Shown: in pieces, positions 1 through 11,557 of the stretch
How the letters are laid out: every line of letters starts with the position of its first letter
Position numbering within the stretch: the stretch's first letter is position 1
NCBI GenBank assembly: GCA_019916065.1
Contig: CM034241.1
Span: 19,169,041-19,233,040 of the forward strand
DNA from: Vitellaria paradoxa
Lineage: Eukaryota > Streptophyta > Magnoliopsida > Ericales > Sapotaceae
DNA length: 64,000 bases
Direction: 5' to 3'
The notes under the pieces: generated by a model
The model's input: only the letters and a program-made list of their open reading frames with translations
Told to the model about the DNA's origin: nothing
Database searches by the model: none
Translations under genes and position numbers: made by a program

Positions 1-773
1 GTTAGTTTAGACACACATTCTACAAGCGGTCACACAACGCTCATCTTTTTTGCTATTGTATAAAAGATCATCAAAAAGCTTCCTAGTATTAGCATTTCTA
101 ACCATGACATGGCAACCATCAAAGGTTTCAGGCTCTATAGAGCTATATCTTAACAGTGATACAGAGACATCTACCATCAAAAAGTTTGAACTCATGGAAA
201 ATGAAGTATAGTTGGTTTTTAGAATCACATTAGCTGTCACAGGAACAGCACCTCACAAAAATGAAAGAGCTTCCCCAACAGCAAACAAAATGTCCTCAAC
301 CTTCGGCCCCAATGCATAAGAAGTCAAAACAATTTCATTGTTAGAACACATCTTACAAAAATCCACAATACATGGATGATAAAAGCCTTCCAAACACCAA
401 ACAAATAGAAAATTTCACGTTTGATCTGCAAAGACTGAAAATCAAATCGCGAGCAATATTTAAATGTGAAGAGAATGATTCTTTCATAGACGTGTGTCCC
501 AGTGAAATAGCAATTTTCTGTATTGCTTTGATATCATCACTACGAAGCAGCTTCCTTAACTTTTCGTGCAAGACTTCCAAGATGGAACCTGCATTGTAAA
601 ACAAATAGGGAATAACATCAGTACCACATAAAATTTGAGATATAAAAAGAAATAATCTTACAGCAGAAAATAAGCTTACAACAGCAACTTAACAACTCTA
701 ACTTGAACTAGAGTTATTCAACAGAGGCAGTGGGACAAGTAATCCGAAATGACCTATGGCTTCCATTGCAACA

Positions 774-924
774 GAAGCCAATGTAGCAGTCTCAAAATTA
801 ACATCAACAAGGAACTTAAGTGTATTCTGAAGCAATGATTTTGAGCAGAAGCCAATGTAGCAGTCTCGGAATTAATAACATCAACAAGGAATTTAAGTGT
901 ATTCTAAAGCAATGATTCTGAGAA
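774..924. repeat. 74-bp tandem duplication inside an ECM29 exon
   Basis: The stretch gaagccaatgtagcagtctc begins at 774 and again at 848, and similarity runs on through aaggaa(c/t)ttaagtgtattct in both copies. The second copy has three extra bases. The unit length is not a multiple of three, so the duplication alone destroys the ECM29 reading frame. The copies differ at several positions, so the event is not recent. Confidence 0.85.
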
Positions 925-1678
925 CTGTAAGAAAATAAACATTAGACTCCATCTTCTAAAAAAATGTTAAACTAAACAAATGAAAAGGATCAGACTAGAC
1001 TAAAAAGCATTCCATAATCAGAAAAGAAAAATAAAATTTAACCAAAGATTAGCAAAATTTAATCATCAAAACAATTCCATTTGCCACAAAAACAAATCAA
1101 AATTGCATGAGCATATAACTAGAATAAAGCATAAGCTTATCAAACTACTCAGGATTAATTAAATCTCATTTGTTCACATGCCTTGATTTTTTTTAAGCCA
1201 ATCTCAAATGACCCTCAATTAAGCCAATTAAGTTGAGCTAGAATATTTTGATATTTTCATATAATCCTAAAGTGCATATAATCTTTTGCTATACTTGGAA
1301 CATGGATTTGTGGAGAGAAATAAAACTACTAGTTTGTGTTATTTTGTTATGCTTAGCAACGTAAAATTTAAATTTGTTGACAAAATTTATGAATTATCAT
1401 CCAATTTTTTTGACTCACCTGAAAAAAAAATAATAATAAAAATATTGACCTTTTCACATCAGTTTGCTTTCCTACAATTTTCCTTCACTTTTTCTTTCCT
1501 TCTAGACATCCATGTTCCAAACATAGCCTTAGTGAATTAGAGACAAGCTCCATAAGCTAATCAATTTTGTTAACACTCTGGATGACTACAACCCTAAGAA
1601 AGCATGGAAAAGAACACAAAGACATGGACGCAAGAAATAGACACGACTCAACTTGAACATAACAGAAATTTAAAAATA

Positions 1679-2071
1679 GGGTTAGTTGCCTTTATATCCT
1701 CGTACTTGAAGAGAAAATCATTTTTACCCCTAAACTTGAAAAACTTACCTTTAGATTTCTCATACTTTAAAGTGAAACTGTTAAAAAGTTTATCAAATAA
1801 AACGTTTAAGCTCTTAATAACTTTAAAAAATGCATTGATACCCCTACAGTTCATATTTACTACGCTTGCATCCCATGATTCTATTTGATTTTCAATCGTA
1901 TTTTTTTAAAACTCATTTAACGCTGCTTATAGTTTCACTTTTTTTAAACTTAAAAATTTAATACTGCTTATAGTTTCACTTTAATCTTAAGTACAATTAG
2001 TCTAAAAGTAAGTTTTTGAAGTTAAGGGGTGTAAGTGATTTTTACATTAAGTTGTATAAGGCAGTTATCCC
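1679..2071. mobile_element. Foldback MITE with long imperfect terminal inverted repeats
   Basis: The left end (gggttagttgcctttata) pairs with the inverted right end (reading gggataactgccttatac on the minus strand). Similarity continues inward for about 100 bases, through a ttacccctaaacttgaaaaa-like stretch on both arms. Flanks are ttaaaaata (1670-1678) and ttaaaatat (2072-2080), a plausible imperfect 9-bp target-site duplication. Long inverted repeats and a 9-bp duplication would suit a Mutator-type MITE, but no transposase is present to confirm this. It lies in an intron of the ECM29 relic. Confidence 0.55.
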
Positions 2072-3589
2072 TTAAAATATATTTAATAATAAACCAAGAC
2101 ATCACATGATGGGAGCATGCTTTTTATTTATTTGTTTACTTTTTTGAAATTGCAAATTAGCACACAGTCCCCTTGTTTATAAGCAGCAAGATATAGCATC
2201 AACAATCCTGATTATGGTGAAAGCAGCAAAACTCATTACAATGAAAATTTCTCATTAATCTGACCAAGCCTTCATGAGATAACAGTAGAGCTATTCTAAC
2301 CCTTTAGTTTTTGGACTGCATGCAAGTTGAATAATACAACCAACAAGGTTACAAGAGACTGTAGGTTTAATAAGCTTAGAGAAAAGCAATTTCACAACAC
2401 GATAAGCATAAAAGCTACTACAGAAAATTGTAAGCTTACACGTAGTTCAGGTAATTATGAAACCATTAGCTTAGGTAATTCATATGTTACATGCATGGTG
2501 AAAAAATAAAATGAAAACTCAAAACTAGAGCATAAAAACAACTGTAAATATTACACTTATAGTGGGCTTCCTTGTCATGTAATCTGCAGTAATATATCCT
2601 AATGCACATAGCACTCTATGCTATGTTTCAAACCTAAGGAAATGTTTAAAACAAACCTACAGTAAGAAATTCTAGAATGACGACCTCAAAGTAGATTGCA
2701 AAAGTTCTTGAAATAAATAAAATAGCACAAACCTTAAATTCTGTGCACTAGTTATTGAAGAAATTAGCTTGGAAATAAGATCAGGCAAAGCAGAGATAGG
2801 AAAGGCAGGAAAAGTAACTCAAAGTAAGTATGCTGCAAATTCACTAGTATCAAAGTCCATGTGGCCCAGGAATTGCTTTAGCCAAGAAATTTTTGTAGCA
2901 TATCATGATGCTATCATCTATATAAGGAAAATGGTTCGTCAACAGGAAAACACAAAGAAGACAAGCTGACTAACAAAGCAAAAAACTAAGTTCCTGGATA
3001 ACCTGTGGAAAATGAGATCCAATTGTAATTAGTGCACTGGAGGCAATTGAATGCAGCTCAACAGTGCCTTCATATGCCATAGCATGCTCTAGCAGCAAAC
3101 ACATCTTTTCTGCAAAAGACCAATACTCAAAAGTTCTTTCTTCTGTCTTGTATTGCTCCCAATCTGCCTTAAAGCATTTCAACAAAAAATTAATCATGGC
3201 AACATATGTTTTTGATTGGAAAATAAGTTTTGCATCACTTAGTTCAGCAGAGTCTAGCAACGCTAGCTGCTGATTAAAAATATAATCAAGCATATCACCA
3301 AGATTTGGGTACTTAAGAATGGACTGATCACTAATAGATTCCCTTTGATCTTTACCAGGAAACAAACCTTCAACTACCATTTCCCTACAAAGAAGGAAAT
3401 GTACTTGATAATTCACTTGATGCACCAAATAGCAATATAGCAAATGGAGAACGAAGTGAAGAAGTACATGGATCTCATGCTAAAACAACAAATGCTGAAA
3501 ATTCAGAGACAAGAATGCCATAATACCAACTCCAGCAAAATCCTTAGTAAGTAGCCAAGAAGATTGCAAATCAAAATCAACAGAGTAGC

Positions 3590-3772
3590 ATGCAAATCAA
3601 AATCTTGGATCAATCTGGGCAACCACTAGCAGTATTGCCACCCAATGAAGAACCTCGGCAGCAAATTCAGTCACCTAAAGATAGCACCACTACAAAGAAC
3701 AGGAGAAAGAAGCCAAAGAATAAAACTCAACCTCTGAGTAAAGGTTCAAGCTCCTCCTCCCCATTTCAATGA
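3590..3772 (+). pseudogene. L1 ORF1 C-terminal tail
   Basis: This is a 60-residue open segment rich in Lys, Pro, Gln and Ser (RRKKPKNKTQPLSKG), as is usual for the basic tail of plant L1 ORF1, the RNA-binding gag-like protein. Its stop codon overlaps the start of ORF2 as ATGA (3769-3772), the arrangement expected for termination-reinitiation in LINEs. The N-terminal part and the zinc knuckle are not visible upstream. Confidence 0.5.
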
Positions 3773-5905
3773 ATCTTGCCTCTTGGAATATAATGGGCTG
3801 TAATAGCTCCTCTAAGCACCATGCTATAAATTAGTTTATTAAAGCTAATTCTCTTAACATCATATGTAACTCTGCCTATGTTGGGGTATCCTTGACATAG
3901 CTGGTCCCAAGTTCGAACAAAAGAGGAGGGTTGTGCGTTAGGTAGCCAATAGCCAGCACAATATTCAGTCGAATTTTTTTTTCATGGATTTGACACTTAA
4001 TGAGATTTCGTGGGGACGTCCCCTACTTAGTAACGCTGTATGGTTCAAGTACAGTGTTAAATAAGCAAGGACCACTATATCGGCGCCTGGGTGCAGTGTT
4101 AAACAGATTTGATTAGCGTCGTCAAATTCATATAGCCGACCCCACCTAGTGGGAAAAGACTTGGTTTGGTGGTCTTAACATCATATGTCTACTTGAAACA
4201 AAAGTTTGACACTTTAATGTTCAGAAGGTATGAGCAACCATAAGGAATGACTATAATCATTTTGCTATACTAATGCTCCTAGAATTATTCTTTTGTGGGA
4301 CCCCCTTACTATTGATCTAAATGTTGAAGCTTATTCTAATCAAGCTATTTATTGTAAGATCAAACATAAGTCTCTTTATTTTGTTCCATGCCACTTTTGT
4401 CTATGCTTCCAATGACAGGAAGACAAGGGAAGAACTATGGAAATTCCTCTATTCTAATTATTTGGATACTCGTGATGAACTACATTGGGTTATTGCAGGA
4501 GATTTTAACATAATTAAGGAGGAGTCTTAAAGATATGGTGGATCTAATGTTGATAAGCAAGCCATGAAAGATTTCACAGATTGGCTCAACTGTATTGGAG
4601 TCACAAACCTCAAGTTCTCAGGCCAATACTTAACTTGGTGGAATAAGCAAGAAGCTGCAAATGCTATTTTCAGAAAACTGGATTGTGTGCTCATTAATGA
4701 ACAATGGCTGGATAGATTCACTGAATCAGAAGCTCACTTTCTACCTCCCAGTATCTCTTACAACTATCCAGGCCTTTTTAATCTCAGAGCCCACCTTTCA
4801 ATAGGTAAGAAGCCTTTCAAGTTCTTTAATTTTTGGGTTAAGCATCAGAAATTTAAGGAAATTGTAAAGAAAGTGTGGCACATGGAAGTTAAAGGAACTC
4901 CATTATACAACCTTTACACTAAACTTAGAATTCTTAAAGCTGAACTTAGGGAGTTTAATTCTAAGTATAATGGTGATATTTATAAAAAAGTTCCTGCAGC
5001 TAAGTACCAGCTAGAAAAAAACACAGGTGCAGCTCTTTCATAGCCCTTCTGATGATGCTATCAAGCTGGAAGAAAGAAAGGCATTGGAGGCTTATAATCA
5101 CCTTCTCCTTGTAGAGAAAGCATTTTATAAACAAAAGCCGAGAGACAACATGATAAAGTTGGGTGATCAAAATACTTCCTATTTTCACAGGAAAGTTAAA
5201 GCTCACAGATCCAAGAACAAATTGTCTTTATCCATGACAAGCAGGGGATAAGGCATGAAAATTATAAAGAAGTAAAAGCCATTGTTGTGTAGCATTTCAA
5301 GGATCTTTTTGGTACTCCAGTTGATTATCCATCTGATGGATTCCAAATGGTTAAAGACATCATGAGATCTCCAATCCCCACTGAACTCTTAAATGAGCTA
5401 TCTGCTGAAGTTACTTCCAAAGAGATCAACGCTACTCTTTTCTCCCTTCCAAACCACAAAGCACCTAGACCTGATGGATCGACTCTTTATTCTTCAAGGA
5501 GCCCTGGGAAATTATTGGCAAAGACTTTATTTGTGCTATTCAATCCTTTTTTAGCTCGGCTAAACTTCTAAGGAGATTAATACTATAGCTATTGCCCTAG
5601 TCCCCAAGGTTCCTAATCCAACTTCTGTGGGTGATGATAGGCCAATCTCATGCTACACTACAATCTACAAATATATCTCTAAAATTCTTCCTAATAGACT
5701 AAAGAAAGTTCTCCATCACATTGTTGGCCTTACCAAGCAACATTCATTAAAGGACGATCTATCTCAGATTAGATCCTACTTATGCAAGAACTTATAAGGA
5801 ATTATCATAGAGTTGGCATTAGTCCAAGATGTGCCCTCAAGCTTGACATTGCTAAAGCTTTTGACTCAATTGCTTGGAACCTTATTTTGGACATCAAAAC
5901 TTTTG
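3769..5905 (+). pseudogene. L1 ORF2 (endonuclease and partial reverse transcriptase), broken
   Basis: ORF2 of an L1 LINE normally nicks target DNA with an APE-type endonuclease and reverse-transcribes the element RNA. It opens with the typical NLASWNIMGCN, and after removal of the nested insert the frame reads on through NSLNIIC into LLETKV, the endonuclease Glu motif. The later endonuclease piece keeps VIAGDFNIIKE and LTWWNKQ...FRKLDCVLIN (about 4490-4700). The RT entry motif is present as LPNHKAPRPDG (about 5450), and TFIKGRSIS lies near 5745. Many stops and frameshifts interrupt it, so it cannot encode an active protein. The RT catalytic FADD motif is missing. Confidence 0.75.
3868..4172 (+). 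mobile_element. 305-bp internally deleted RTE derivative (SINE-like), with TSD
   Basis: The insert is flanked by a perfect 16-bp duplication, tcttaacatcatatgt, at 3852-3867 and 4173-4188. Its first about 225 bases match the 5' untranslated part of the full RTE at 45925 (gctggtccc..., gagatttcgtggggacgt, gtgttaaataagcaagga). Its last about 75 bases match the 3' end of the same RTE (catatagccgaccccacc, tagtgggaaaag, ttggtttgg). All coding sequence is deleted. The two parts join within ttaaaca, shared by both breakpoints. It interrupts the L1 endonuclease frame precisely. Confidence 0.85.
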
Positions 5906-8216
5906 ACTCATACAATGGTTTCCACACTATCTCAAAGTTTGAATTTCTGCAAAGACAATAATTGCATACCAAGAATTATTCTTTTCTATCTTTAATCGCT
6001 TGTCTTATAATTTGACTTATGAATGTACCTTTTTTTATTACAAACTTTTTGCATCTTCTTAAATGGCCTATATAAAGAGGACTCAAGTTGAATTATTAGA
6101 ACTTTATATAATTTGATTTCACTAGTTATTTTGAAGTTGTTCATAAGAATGACGAAACGACCCAAAAAGGGAAAAAAAATTAATTCAAATACAAAGATTT
6201 TGAATCAGCACAAGTTTTAGAGTAGAAAAAAGCCCATGAGAATATTTTGTAAGTACAATATGTAAATTGAATTACTCATGCAAATCTCAAATATGTCTCC
6301 AAAAGTGAGAAAATTGTCACTTATAAGCAATTTACTTGAACAACCAAACTAGTCAATATTTCCAACGTTGAGAACAGAGAAATAGAAAAAAAACAATTAA
6401 AAAAGTTTTAAAATGAAAATGAATGACATAACTGAGACAAATAAGAACTCCTTGATCCCAAATAAGAAAAACTAACAATGACTCCCCTTTTCATTTTTTT
6501 TTTTAATCAATAGAATGACTCCCCATTCATAGTTTATGTATAGATCATCTGATCATGTAAGGAAAAAAGATAGTATGTAAGTGAACTAGTTGAACAATGG
6601 AGGAAAATAAATGGAATACTTCGGTCAATATTCCAAGCATAGGGAAGTAATAGAGACCAAGAGCAAGATATGAACAAGTAGCACAATATTTAAAATGCTA
6701 CAGACTAGCTTGCTTGACCCTTGAATTAAATAATTAAGATAACTTGACATATATTATTGCGTCCATTTCCTAACCACATAAACTATTAGGATAATTGCTA
6801 CCTTATAATGATATCAAATATCTAGTTCTAGGTTTTGGGTTCAAGTCTCGTTATCAATGTTTGTTCAACATTAGTTCTAGTGCATTCCGTTCTATTAGTG
6901 TCAGTACACTATTTTTTAATTTTTTTTTCTCTCTGTAATCCAACTTTAACTCGTGGTTGCCGTGAGGGGAGTATTAAAGATTGCTTGATATACAATGCAA
7001 AGTCGATTTTCTAACAAATTTAATCTTTTGGGTAAAATATTAACTTAATAAAACTAACCTACAATAAACAATCAACCGACCTTTACTTCTTGAAAACCAC
7101 CCACCAAAATGGATCAACTTTTTCAAAGTCCCCTAGTTGCACTCAACAAGGCTTGAAATAATGATCAACAGTTGATAAAGTCTTGTATTAGTGATGCTTG
7201 CATCCTCTTCTTAAAATTAGGTCCTCGTTTATTCGAATTCCTTCAAATCATTTTAACCAAAAGGCAATCCCTTGAAATCAGAGATCGAGTGATTTCAGCC
7301 ACTCTATCCATGATAGTGGGATTTGAGTTTTAAATATCCTATCCTAAGAGTAGCATATGTGTTTGCTTATAGCAAAGTCGCTATTCTATCCAGAAAGTTT
7401 TGAGACTTACCAGATTCTCTTCTATGGCAAACACAACTACAATAGGCTGCGATATAGAACCCCTGCCTGCACTAGGCTGTGGTTTCTATAGTTTGATTCT
7501 AATTTTGGTTTTCTATTATCTTCTTTGCTCATCAGCTAACAATAATAGAATAATCAAGAAAAATTAATCGTAACCATTTGAGTTGACGATATTAATACCC
7601 TTTAGGCTGCTAAAAGTGTAGACCCTATCATCAACCTATACTTGACTAAAGTGAAAATTGGTTAGAGACAACTACAAGACCAAAAGTGTGTTTGGATTGA
7701 GAATTTTATAAAGGAAAAAAAAATAGATGGGAAAAGATGAAGGAAAGTGGATTAGTAAATATAAAAAATAAATGGCACTCATCAATAAACTAGTTTTCTA
7801 ATTTAATCATTTTTTATTTTTCAAATTCCATGCTTTCCTCTTCCATTTTTCACAACAAATTAAACAAAAGAAGTAATTTTTAATCCCATTCCTTATCCCT
7901 TTTTGGTCATTGCAATTTACACATGATTTGGTCATTGCGATTTTCATTCAACATGTTTTTGAGTTTGCAGCTTATACATAAAGTTTTCTACAATAGATTT
8001 TAGATGTGCTCACATGAATTTTCCACCATGTAGAATGTACTCAACTCAACTCAATCTTTTTCTTTTTTTAACTAATTGGGTTTGGGCAAATGGGTCCTTT
8101 TTTCCATTCTAAAGTAATTTTTTATTATTTTGACATTTATACATATTGCAATAAGAATATTTATTTATTTGTTGACATGTCCCGGCCATATTGTCCTAAT
8201 TTGTTAAAAAATAGAG

Positions 8217-8270
8217 TTAGCATATTAGTGTATTCATGTTATGTTAGCATATTAGTGTATTCATGTTATG
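8217..8270. repeat. 27-bp tandem repeat, two copies
   Basis: The unit ttagcatattagtgtattcatgttatg occurs twice in a row without a difference, ending just before tcgtactcatg. It lies in non-coding DNA and has no visible function. Confidence 0.8.
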
Positions 8271-8524
8271 TCGTACTCATGTCTTGTGTCCATTCTTCAT
8301 AGTACACAATATAAACTTTATTAAACAAGCTTGGAGAATTTAGATTCAAGCATCCCTCACCTGCTATGGTTCACTGGAGACATAGCACATTTTCACATCC
8401 ATCGTGTCTAGTTGGGAGAACACCATCAGAAGAATAGTTTTAATTCCTATCAATCAAATTTTAATATAACTATGTTCTAGAATATCCCTAGAAGAGTAGA
8501 GTTCCAATTTCATATTAGGATGAA

Positions 8525-8640
8525 TATTAGAACATATTAGGATGATTATTGGAGAACTTATATGATTACTCTCTACTTCTGTTATTAGAACATATTAGGA
8601 TGATTATTGGAGAACTTATATGATTACTCTCTACTTCTGT
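8525..8640. repeat. 58-bp tandem duplication
   Basis: The stretch starting tattagaacatattagg at 8525 is repeated from 8583, running through ctctacttctgtt in both copies. The copies look identical, so the duplication is recent compared with the surrounding decay. Confidence 0.85.
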
Positions 8641-8966
8641 TGTAAAAGCAATGTATGGGACTGAAGTTAGATTGTAAATTATAAAATACTAGAATGTCAC
8701 GATAGCTTAATCACAACAAAGACAAAGTGAAAATTTTACACCAAAACACAAGCACAGAAATAAATTTTGTATAAAATTGTTTGCCCTTACCACAAAATCA
8801 CAACTACATTACTGCAAAATTTAACAGCTCAAGCCTTTGAAAAAGGAAGACTCTATCTAGTGCCATACAAAATACCAAATTTTCGTTGCTTGAAACCCCA
8901 TTAGTACCGTGCAGTAATAGTTAGACAAAAAGCTATCTTGCATTACCAAAGGACAATATTCCCTTC

Positions 8967-9175
8967 TGTTAGAATTCTAGGAATATTCTATGATAGTTAG
9001 GATTTAATTATATTTCCTAAAGTGTGTGTATCCTAATTTGATTAGGAATATGTATTCCTAATTTGATTAGGAAACTTATTTCCTATTTTGGTTGTAACTC
9101 TTCAATATAAATATACATGAAGGAGATGGGAAATAGACAACTCATACTCCTAAATTTCTCTGATATTATTCAACT
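8967..9175 (+). repeat. Copia LTR (209 bp)
   Basis: The LTR runs from tgttagaattctagg to gatattattcaact and is followed at once by the primer-binding site tggtatcagagcc (9176-9188), complementary to the 3' end of initiator Met tRNA. A TATA-like box, tataaata, lies at 9106-9113. The same LTR, inverted, bounds the element at 53675-59041. There the target-site duplication shows that the LTR ends in CT rather than the usual CA. Confidence 0.8.
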
Positions 9176-9782
9176 TGGTATCAGAGCCAATTTTCTCCCA
9201 AAAAAAAAAATTAAATTTTAGAAAACCCTAGTGCTGCTTTCTCACTGTCGGTGCCACTTCTGGCGACTTTCCTTGATCAAGTAGCCCTTTCATTCCTTCA
9301 TCGGCAAACCTTGATCATTGTACTGCTGTCGTCTACTCCTCACCGATGTCGATAACCCTCGATCGATCTATTGTCCTTCATGCGCAAGGCAAAGCTCTCT
9401 TCGATCGTGTTTGCTGATTGTGATGGGATGTTTAGACGATCGAAGGACCTAGTTCTTCTGTTTTTGCTCCTCGCTGTGTAGCAATCGATACTAGTCACTG
9501 CTTGAATCACGATGGTTGTTTGTTGAGGTTAAGTTATTCGCGATTGATTGTCGTCGACTCCTTGTTCGCTGATTGCTGCTCATTGCTTTTTTTTTTTCCT
9601 GTTTTGTTCGCTATCTTCTTTTTCGAGACTGGACTGTCAAAGCACCTATTGATTTCTGGTTGACTGCTGCTTTGACTAATTATTGGGTCGTGGTCTTTAG
9701 GGTTTGGCTATTTTGTTGTGGTCTGCTTGTCCCTATTCTGTTTGGAAGAAATGTTATTTTATCGTGATGGCTTTTAATCCAA

Positions 9783-10250
9783 ATGACCAATAAAAACACC
9801 GGTAACGAGTTTTCCTCTGTTTCATCTGTTATACCAATTGATAGTCTACCAAAGTCCATCTCTTGTGAAAAGCTAAATGGCACAAATTATTTGACATGGT
9901 CCTATGCCATTCGAGTTTTCTTAATTGGTCGTCAATTGGAAAATCATATTACAGATCTTCCTCCAAATTCCAAGACTCCTTCGTATTCACAATAGAGGGC
10001 TACAGATGCTGTTGTTATGAGTTGGATCTGGCATAGTCTAAAACCTTCAGTTTTTCACACAGTTGCTTTATGTAGCTCTTCCAAAGCCATATGGGATTCA
10101 TTGGCAGATTCCTTTATCACAAGAGATGTCAAAATTATTCAACTCCTTCATCACAAGAGATGTCAAAATTAACCAACTATGACTAATAACTGGAGAGGCA
10201 GCCTGAATGATCTTCTCAATCAACTTAGATTGACAGGTTCGTCTTATGAT
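9783..10250 (+). pseudogene. Copia gag N-terminal fragment, broken
   Basis: This is the capsid-like (UBN2-type) start of a copia polyprotein. It contains SLPKSISCEKLNGTNYLTW and FLIGRQLENHITDLPP, nearly the same as the gag at 57.8-58.1 kb. The upstream ATG at 9768 (atggcttttaatccaaat) is the likely original start, but its frame stops at once. The readable frame breaks again after PSYSQ, where the sister copy has a codon instead of a stop. Nothing beyond the first third of gag remains. Confidence 0.7.
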
Positions 10251-10390
10251 TAATCAATAAGAAAAGACATGAATCGTGCTTAAAAAAAAAAATCAGTGCT
10301 TAAATTGACACATACACCATAATTAATAAATCTCACAAAATGGATAACAAAGTGTTTGAAAATTGTGAACAAAGAATTTCACAGAGATAC

Positions 10391-11557
10391 CTGGAAAACT
10401 TCGACAAGTGTCAGCTCACCTCTACACTTGGTCTCAAAACCTTTTAGCTCTACAAAGGTTCCATCGTTATTAAAAATAGCATATCGCTTCTTAATTAAAA
10501 TTCTTTCTTCCTTGGAAGAATCGTCGCCTACATGCCAGAAAGGGCACCCAATAATCAATCTAAATACGAGAAAAAAAAAACCATGTATGTTATTAGATTA
10601 AAATCAAAATCCAATAAGTTATTGTTTGACATTAGCTTGTAAGGTCATGCTATTTACCTTGTATGGTCCATCCACTTCAAATTCAATTGAGCATACTGTG
10701 TGTCGTATATGTTTTATTAATAGGACCTCTGATTGTCTGCAAGAAATAGCATTTGGAAGCAGAATGCATAAAAAAATCATTAATGTCAAAAAATATAACT
10801 TAGGTAAAGAAAACACTAGATAATTCATACAGAGGAGAAGAAGAAATTCGAAAAAAGAAGTTAATTTTCACCTGACCTGGTACTGGTCATTTATATTATT
10901 CCTTACAACATCAACATTAAGCATAACACAGGGATAAGAAATTGTCAGCTACTTTTTCAAGTTTCTAAAATATATGTTCCACAAAAAAAAAAGAGTACCC
11001 AATGTCCTGACTTATATATCATGCAACGCAAACCAATGGTTAATTTCTTCGAAATCAAAGTGATACCTAAGATGATGCCTCAGAAACATTGTATAGCATT
11101 ATTGATAAACAACATGAAATTTGAAATTTGCAACAAAAAGACAGAAAAATGTTATAAACATTAGAACTTATGATTAAACAATAATGTGAACTGGTAAAAG
11201 AAAAGGTACACTTTGTTTTGAACGTATAGTTCTCTGGAAATGATCCAAATAAAGCATACAAGGTAACCTTTGTGTCTAATTCAAGTGATCATCCAATCAA
11301 CTAGTAAATGAGCATTCTGAATGATCTTTGCACCAATATATATAACTACACCTACCATTTCCATAGATTGCAACCCTGGAATGAAACCATATGAAGGATA
11401 TATTTTCAGCTAGCAAAGCATAATAGGGAACTAAAATCAAACACAAAATCATGAAACTAGATAATACAATGACTCACTTGCACATTACATATCCATATAA
11501 CGAATTTAAACTACGCTTGTGAGCCAATTGTAAAGAATCATAAAGTACTACCATATC
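10391..11557 (-). pseudogene. POL2A: DNA polymerase epsilon catalytic subunit fragment, copy A
   Basis: Pol epsilon is the nuclear leading-strand replicative polymerase. Five consecutive internal exons are recognisable on the minus strand: 11557-11478, 11385-11212, 10964-10877, 10736-10658 and 10527-10391. They read [39 protein letters not shown] with GSFPENYTFKTK, LTISYPCVMLNVDVV with NDQYQ, CSIEFEVDGPYK, and [20 protein letters not shown]. Canonical AG acceptors and GT donors flank these pieces. Lesions include a stop in exon 10964-10877 (Lys position), a two-base loss in 10736-10658, a small deletion in 10527-10391 and scrambling of the motif after LELDT. Exons before and after are missing, so this is a relic. 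The family call is by recalled similarity. Confidence 0.8.

Larger units (their letters stand above)
1..3384 (-). pseudogene. ECM29: ECM29-like proteasome adaptor pseudogene, internal exons
   Basis: ECM29 is a large ARM/HEAT-repeat protein that binds the 26S proteasome; this is a broken internal part of its gene. Six exons are seen on the minus strand, in gene order: 3384-3003, 2917-2733, 2633-2555, 924-703, 588-419 and 300-1. Conserved ECM29 words include LLEHAMAYEGTVELHS, WLKQFLGHMDFDT, ALGYITADYM, ETATLASVAMEAIGH, KLLRSDDIKAIQKIAISLGH and VEDILFAVGEALSFL followed by VILKTNYTS. Splice sites and phases fit, for example AG|GT at 2733/2732 and an acceptor before 2633. In-frame stops lie in every exon of the middle part, including a stop where a conserved Trp is expected just after GEALSFL. 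A 74-bp tandem duplication shifts the frame in exon 924-703. Introns are kept, so this is a duplicated or decayed gene, not a processed copy. The N-terminal exons are absent upstream of 3384, where LINE sequence begins. The family call rests on recalled similarity. Confidence 0.8.
3590..5905 (+). mobile_element. L1-type LINE, decayed, 3' part missing
   Basis: This is a non-LTR retrotransposon with the end of ORF1 and the first two thirds of ORF2 (endonuclease and start of reverse transcriptase). It has a 305-bp RTE derivative inside it (3868-4172). Coding similarity stops near 5905, inside the RT region, where a different repeat begins (gactcatacaatggtttcc...), also found near 11.75 and 40.93 kb. 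No poly(A) tail is present, and I could not find a target-site duplication, so the ends are approximate. Confidence 0.75.
5906..8966. other. AT-rich non-coding stretch
   Basis: No supported gene was found. The first 100 bases belong to a dispersed repeat (acactatctcaaagtttgaat, then attcttttctatcttt) that recurs near 11.75-11.86 kb and 40.93-41.0 kb. Around 7685-7880 there is a weak foldback that begins gtgtttggattgag and may be a MITE, but its ends cannot be set. Two tandem repeats are listed separately. The rest looks like old intron or intergenic DNA. Confidence 0.5.
8967..10250 (+). mobile_element. Ty1/copia retrotransposon, 5' end only
   Basis: A 209-bp LTR, a primer-binding site, a long leader and the first part of gag are present. 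The same family supplies the complete element at 53675-59041: the LTR and the gag start are close matches in opposite orientation. The element stops near 10250, just before the polymerase epsilon fragment. About 35 bases (tcacaagagatgtcaaaatt) are duplicated at 10116-10170 within the gag remnant. No 3' LTR follows, so the rest has been lost. Confidence 0.8.

Noticed and set aside
2970..3443. Open 157-codon frame as a complete small gene
   Set aside because: It is one exon of the ECM29 relic with read-through into the flanking introns; splice sites bound the similar part.
8217..8640. CRISPR-like or satellite array
   Set aside because: There are only two short tandem duplications, with no spacers and no further copies.
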